Shown here piece by piece: positions 60,406-64,000 of a stretch of DNA of 64,000 nucleotides (position 1 is the first letter of the stretch; every line of letters starts with the position of its first letter). Location of the stretch: NCBI GenBank assembly GCA_029309925.1, contig JARKND010000005.1, positions 744,001-808,000 on the forward strand, in the 5' to 3' direction. The notes under the pieces are model-generated. The model was not told the DNA's origin. It did not search any database and saw only the letters and a program-made list of their open reading frames with translations. The stretch comes from Fulvivirgaceae bacterium JP3-4 (GTDB lineage: Bacteria > Bacteroidota > Bacteroidia > Cytophagales > Cyclobacteriaceae). The position numbers and the translations under genes were made by a program.

Positions 60406-61095
60406 TCACCTAACTTCAAGCCTGAAACCAACCCCATGGTAATTCACAATCTGAATTGATGGGTCGTCTTTGAGGTACTTGCGCAATTTGGAGATGAATA
60501 CGTCCATGCTTCGACCCATGAAGTAATCATCGTCTCCCCACACCTCCTTGAGAATTTCTTCACGCTTAAGCACACGGTCGCGGTTCTGATAAAGAAGCTT
60601 CAGGACCTCTGCTTCTTTTTGTGTGAGCGTTTTTTCGGATGTGTGATTTTTCAAGGTTAGGTTTGAAGGGTCGAACGAAAAACCTCCCACCGAATACACA
60701 TTGTTCGAACCGGTTTCTTTCGTCTGTGAACGCCTGAGAAAAACTTCGATGCGGCAGATCAGCTCGTCAAGGCTGAAAGGTTTCGTGATGTAATCATCAG
60801 CGCCCGTTTGAAAGCCCGCGAGCTTATCCTCCATCATTGACTTTGCCGTGAGGAACAATATCGGCACTCTTTTATCCTTCTGGCGGATTGATTTCGCGAT
60901 AGTGAATCCATCCTTCTTGGGAAGCATGACATCGAGAATGCAAAGGTCGAAGGATTGATTGTGGAATGTGTTTTCACCTTCTTCTCCGTCCTTACAGAGC
61001 GTTACATCAAAACCTTTGATACTGAGGTTATCTTTAATGACAAATCCAAGACTTGGATCATCTTCCACCAGCAGGATCTTTTTACTGTTCGTCAT
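60406..61095 (-). CDS. OmpR-family response regulator
   Basis: 229 aa. Receiver domain with the phospho-acceptor D55 in LCILDVMLPKKDGF, the acidic pair E11-D12 in LLVEDDPSLGF, and the lysine in DDYITKPFSLDELI. A winged-helix DNA-binding domain (about 130-229) has LTQKEAEVLKLLYQNRDRVLKREEIL and FISKLRKYLKDDPSIQIVNYHGVGFRLEV. The gene follows the histidine kinase by 3 nt and is the second of the pair. Targets unknown. Confidence 0.95.
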   Translation of the reverse strand: MTNSKKILLVEDDPSLGFVIKDNLSIKGFDVTLCKDGEEGENTFHNQSFDLCILDVMLPKKDGFTIAKSIRQKDKRVPILFLTAKSMMEDKLAGFQTGADDYITKPFSLDELICRIEVFLRRSQTKETGSNNVYSVGGFSFDPSNLTLKNHTSEKTLTQKEAEVLKLLYQNRDRVLKREEILKEVWGDDDYFMGRSMDVFISKLRKYLKDDPSIQIVNYHGVGFRLEVR

Positions 61096-61098
61096 ATT

Positions 61099-62391
61099 CT
61101 ATTGAAACGGAATAGCGATTTTAAAGATGCAGCCTTTTCCAAGGTCGCTCTCAAGTCTGATGTTTCCTTTATGTGCCTCGATAATCGACTTCACATAATT
61201 GAGGCCGATGCCGAAGCCTTTCACGTCATGCACATTCCCCGTAGGAACCCTGAAGAATTTCTGGAAGACGCGTTTTTGATTTTCAGGACTGATACCGATG
61301 CCGTTGTCTTCCACTTCCAGCAGCAGATTTTTATTGGAATCGCTCGTGCGAATAATGATGTGCGGTGCTGTCTTGCAATATTTGATCGCGTTATCGATGA
61401 GGTTGTATAACACGTTAGTCAGGTGAAGCTTGTCGGCTTCGAATGTGTGGCGGGATGCTTTCAGGTTGCATTCAATCGTGCCCTGGCGTTCATGCAAAGC
61501 AGTAGAAGTATTGCGGATTGCTTCTTCAATGATCTGATGGATATCAACCATTTCTTTTTTCAAACCCACATCTTCGCGGTCGAGGCGTGCCATCTGCAGG
61601 ACACGTTCCACCTGTTGCCTGAGACGTGTGTTTTCTTTTTCGATGATGGTAGTATAATTCAATAACCGCTCAGGCTGGTGCACGATGTTCGGATCTTTCA
61701 ATACTTCCGTGGAGACCGCTATGGTTGAAATAGGCGTCTTGAACTCATGGGTCATGTTGTTGATAAAATCCTTCTGAATTTCGGAAAGGCGTTTTTGCTT
61801 GAGGATGACAAACAGCGTATAACCGAAGAACAGAATCACCACCAGCAACACGACTGACGAGAACGACCAGATGCCCATCTGGTTGATCAGGTGACCTTCG
61901 TGATTGGGAAACTGCACACCGAAGTAATAAGCGTAGTGGTTATAGGCAGGTAGTTTTTTAATAACCGGTTTTTCTTTGGCAGTCTGGAGGGGAATACTTT
62001 CGGCAGCAGTCTGAAGCGATATGTAATTGCCGTACTTCATTTTCTCGCTCGAGCAATCGTAAACGCCATATTCGAAGTCGTACTTGATGCTGCGTTTTTC
62101 GAACTCTGATTTTAGCAGGTATTCGAGAAGGTTGCTGTCTACCTCACCGTTCACCATCACCACGAAATAATTTGTCGAAACCTGCTTCACAGGATTCATT
62201 GCAGGCGAGGGGGTGTTGTTGATCTCGTAGATCTGGTGCGCAACGTTGAAGAGTGCGGTGTTTACTGTTCGCTCAAATTCGGCTTCTTTTAAGTCGAACG
62301 CACGTCTTACCCAGTACAGCTGCGTAATAGTGATTCCAACGATACAAATCGTTGCCAGAATAACGATAAAGCGGATGGACGAACTTTTCAC
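61099..62391 (-). CDS. Membrane sensor histidine kinase
   Basis: 430 aa. Two spans (about 8-26 and 173-197) bracket a 145-residue periplasmic sensor region. The cytoplasmic part has the H-box FINNMTHEFKTPISTIAVS with the phosphorylated H215, N-box LTNVLYNLIDNAIKY, G1 VEDNGIGISPENQKRVFQKFFRV and G2 GFGIGLNYVKSIIEAHKG. No HAMP or PAS domain is obvious, and the sensor is not recognised. Cognate to the response regulator gene 3 nt downstream. Confidence 0.95.
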   Translation of the reverse strand: MKSSSIRFIVILATICIVGITITQLYWVRRAFDLKEAEFERTVNTALFNVAHQIYEINNTPSPAMNPVKQVSTNYFVVMVNGEVDSNLLEYLLKSEFEKRSIKYDFEYGVYDCSSEKMKYGNYISLQTAAESIPLQTAKEKPVIKKLPAYNHYAYYFGVQFPNHEGHLINQMGIWSFSSVVLLVVILFFGYTLFVILKQKRLSEIQKDFINNMTHEFKTPISTIAVSTEVLKDPNIVHQPERLLNYTTIIEKENTRLRQQVERVLQMARLDREDVGLKKEMVDIHQIIEEAIRNTSTALHERQGTIECNLKASRHTFEADKLHLTNVLYNLIDNAIKYCKTAPHIIIRTSDSNKNLLLEVEDNGIGISPENQKRVFQKFFRVPTGNVHDVKGFGIGLNYVKSIIEAHKGNIRLESDLGKGCIFKIAIPFQ

Positions 62392-62538
62392 CTTATAAAA
62401 TTACTATAAACCTAAATTTACAAGCTATCTTTAACACTTCATTAACAATAATTAGAATCCTGTTAACACGAAATTTGCGTCTTCCATGCGAAGTTTGTGA
62501 TGTCAGTAAATGAAATCTCTGTAAACAATTAAAGTATT

Positions 62539-62961
62539 ATGAAAAAAATAACGCTAACACTCTTCTCTCTATTGCTGGTTGCCAGCGTGTTTGCCCAGGA
62601 AAAAGATGTCAAGGTAAAGCCTTCAAAAGCGCTCGTTGACCAGCCAGTATTCAGCTGGACATCAACGCAGCATGATTTCGGCAAGATCAAAGTCGGTGTT
62701 CCTGTAACGCATGAGTTCACTTTCACCAACACAGGTGATGTGCCTCTGATCATTTCAACCGTTCAGGCTTCATGTGGATGCACCGTTGCCGATTACTCGA
62801 AAGATCCTATCGCACCGAAAGGCAAGGGATTCATCAAAGCAACATTTAACGCGGCATCGGTAGGAGTGTTCTCAAAGACGCTTACCGTCAATGCCAACAC
62901 CGAAGAAGGTGTGGTTTATCTTACCATCAAAGGCGAGGTAGTTCAGAATGTGATGCCGTAA
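62539..62961 (+). CDS. DUF1573 exported protein
   Basis: 140 aa. A signal peptide (1-19, ending ASVFAQ) precedes an Ig-like DUF1573 domain: FSWTSTQHDFGKIKVGVPVTHEFTFTNTGDVPLII and ASCGCTVADYSKDPIAPKGKGFIKATFN, the family signature with the C-G-C pair. Periplasmic or surface protein with no established function. A strong terminator follows. Divergent from the kinase gene across 147 nt. Confidence 0.92.
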   Translation: MKKITLTLFSLLLVASVFAQEKDVKVKPSKALVDQPVFSWTSTQHDFGKIKVGVPVTHEFTFTNTGDVPLIISTVQASCGCTVADYSKDPIAPKGKGFIKATFNAASVGVFSKTLTVNANTEEGVVYLTIKGEVVQNVMP

Positions 62962-62982
62962 CAGTTGTTAGGCAAAAATATC

Positions 62983-63014
62983 AAGGCTTCTGTGGAGACA
63001 CGGAAGCCTTTTTT
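62983..63014 (+). terminator. Rho-independent terminator after the DUF1573 gene
   Basis: AAGGCTTCTGTG (62983-62994) pairs with CACGGAAGCCTT (62999-63010), 12 bp with one G-T wobble, a GAGA loop and a run of six T. A classic, strong terminator 21 nt after the stop codon. Confidence 0.92.
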
Positions 63015-63089
63015 GTTCTCAGGAAACGTTTTCAGAAAATTTATTGAAGAATTAGAATCGCAAATAGCATCCGCATGCCTTGGTAATGA

Positions 63090-63097
63090 TAAATTTG
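63090..63097 (+). promoter_or_regulatory. -7 box before ppc
   Basis: TAAATTTG matches TAnnTTTG and lies 21 nt before the ppc start codon. No clear -33 element at the expected distance. Confidence 0.38.
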
Positions 63098-63118
63098 TTT
63101 GACGCCAAAAAACAACCA

Positions 63119-64000
63119 ATGTCAGCAAACTTTAACCAGGCCGTTTCTACACGCTATCACATTTACAACAGCCTTTTCCTGAATCTTCCGTACTCGGGTA
63201 TTTACAGAACCGGAACACTTCTTCCACTTTTGCAGCAAGCCTGCGAGAAAGGTTTCGAAGAGGGCAACGACCCGAAAGGAATTATTGAAAAATTCTTTGC
63301 GGATTTTACGCCCAAAGCCACGACTGCCGAGAAGTTCGACCTGTTGTTCAATTTTATTCAATACACCGAGCGCCAGGTTGTGTTATTCGACTCCATTGAA
63401 GATGCTGCGTTTGATAAGATCAATGACATCAATGGAAAAGGAACACTCACTGCACTACTGTTAAGGGCCGGTACAGAAGGTTACCTGGATGCTTTGAAAA
63501 AGAAACTGGAAGATTTCAGTGTACGCATTGTTCTGACCGCGCACCCGACACAATTTTATCCGGGGCATGTGCTTGCCATCATCAATGACCTTGAGGAAGC
63601 AATCCGGCAGGGACATCTCGAACACATCAATTTACTACTGCGCCAACTTGGGAAGACAGGATTTATCAATCGGGAAAAACCAACACCTTATGATGAAGCC
63701 GCAAGCCTGACCTGGTATCTCGAAAATGTTTTTTATGAAGCTGCTCCGCAGATCTTTTTGAAATTGATGGCAGGTTTGCAGATCAGTCCGGAGGAATGGA
63801 CAAACTACGACCTCGTGAAAATCGGCTTCTGGCCGGGTGGCGACCGTGACGGGAATCCGTTTGTGACACATGAAATCACGCTGCAGGTAGCCGCCAGGTT
63901 GCAACAATCGCTCACACGTTGTTATTACAGAGATGTTCGCTTTTTGAAACGCAGACTCACGTTTAAGGGAGTTGCAAACATTATTGCTGATGTTGAAAGA
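63119..64000 (+). CDS. ppc: Phosphoenolpyruvate carboxylase (3' end cut by window edge)
   Basis: The first 294 codons are visible from the ATG at 63119. Makes oxaloacetate from PEP and bicarbonate, feeding the TCA cycle. Diagnostic pieces: IVLTAHPTQFYPGHVL with the bicarbonate/PEP-binding His, and KIGFWPGGDRDGNPFVTHEI. The N-terminal 100 residues are more divergent than in proteobacterial PEPC, as known for Bacteroidota-type enzymes. Preceded by the terminator of the DUF1573 gene, so it has its own promoter. Confidence 0.93.
   Translation, partial: MSANFNQAVSTRYHIYNSLFLNLPYSGIYRTGTLLPLLQQACEKGFEEGNDPKGIIEKFFADFTPKATTAEKFDLLFNFIQYTERQVVLFDSIEDAAFDKINDINGKGTLTALLLRAGTEGYLDALKKKLEDFSVRIVLTAHPTQFYPGHVLAIINDLEEAIRQGHLEHINLLLRQLGKTGFINREKPTPYDEAASLTWYLENVFYEAAPQIFLKLMAGLQISPEEWTNYDLVKIGFWPGGDRDGNPFVTHEITLQVAARLQQSLTRCYYRDVRFLKRRLTFKGVANIIADVER

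Noticed and set aside
1-64000. tRNA, rRNA, insertion sequences, phage or toxin-antitoxin genes
   Set aside because: No cloverleaf, rRNA, transposase, integrase or terminal inverted repeats with target duplications were seen by eye on either strand; a covariance search could still find a missed small RNA.

Overview
The window looks like a chromosomal segment of a Bacteroidota bacterium, probably of the Cytophagales type. Promoter-like -7 boxes fit TAnnTTTG rather than the sigma70 consensus, several genes lack a Shine-Dalgarno sequence, and there is a CarboxypepD_reg-like TonB receptor and a DUF1573 protein. No rRNA, tRNA, CRISPR array, transposase or phage gene was seen. The first and last genes (galE, ppc) are cut by the window edges.

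Positions 1-30.7 kb are a cell-surface polysaccharide locus. The left flank carries galE (partial) and a WbpE-WbpD-WbpB trio for a 2,3-diacetamido-uronic acid. It also carries a WecE-type sugar aminotransferase, two methyltransferases, a membrane-anchored GT2 and a large polytopic membrane protein. From 25.4 kb down to 9.3 kb, sixteen minus-strand genes overlap or nearly abut and probably form one operon. It starts with pseB-pseC and a PseH-like acetyltransferase. Next come an aldo/keto reductase, a fused cytidylyltransferase/class III aminotransferase, a second acetyltransferase, an SDR, a metallophosphoesterase, an ATP-grasp enzyme and a PseI-type synthase. It ends with a flippase, a polymerase, a deacetylase, glycosyltransferases and an epimerase. 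This is a nonulosonic (pseudaminic-like) acid pathway without a recognisable PseG. The plus-strand genes at 25.8-30.7 kb add a second O-antigen polymerase/ligase, a WecG/TagA-type transferase and two polyprenyl-phosphate sugar-phosphate transferases (WcaJ-like and WecA-like).

Positions 30.7-64 kb are housekeeping: pheS, a 3-hydroxyacyl-CoA dehydrogenase, MoxR, frr-pyrH, a biotin carrier, purN, homogentisate dioxygenase, a C-terminal processing protease, ruvX-def, and a methionine/glutamine aminotransferase with an omega-amidase. These are followed by purH, the complete mreBCD-mrdA-rodA elongation operon, a ferredoxin, tdk, recO, a two-component system, a DUF1573 protein and ppc. A TPP riboswitch precedes the TonB-dependent receptor at 36.9 kb, which is therefore probably a thiamin-related importer.

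The most unusual structure is a set of eight intergenic loci between 40.9 and 60.4 kb. Each begins within about 7 nt of the stop codon of a plus-strand gene. Most consist of short-period (7 or 8 nt) repeat arrays, and six have an inverted partner that could form a long imperfect hairpin. The repeat unit differs between loci but the design is the same. I found none in the first 40 kb.
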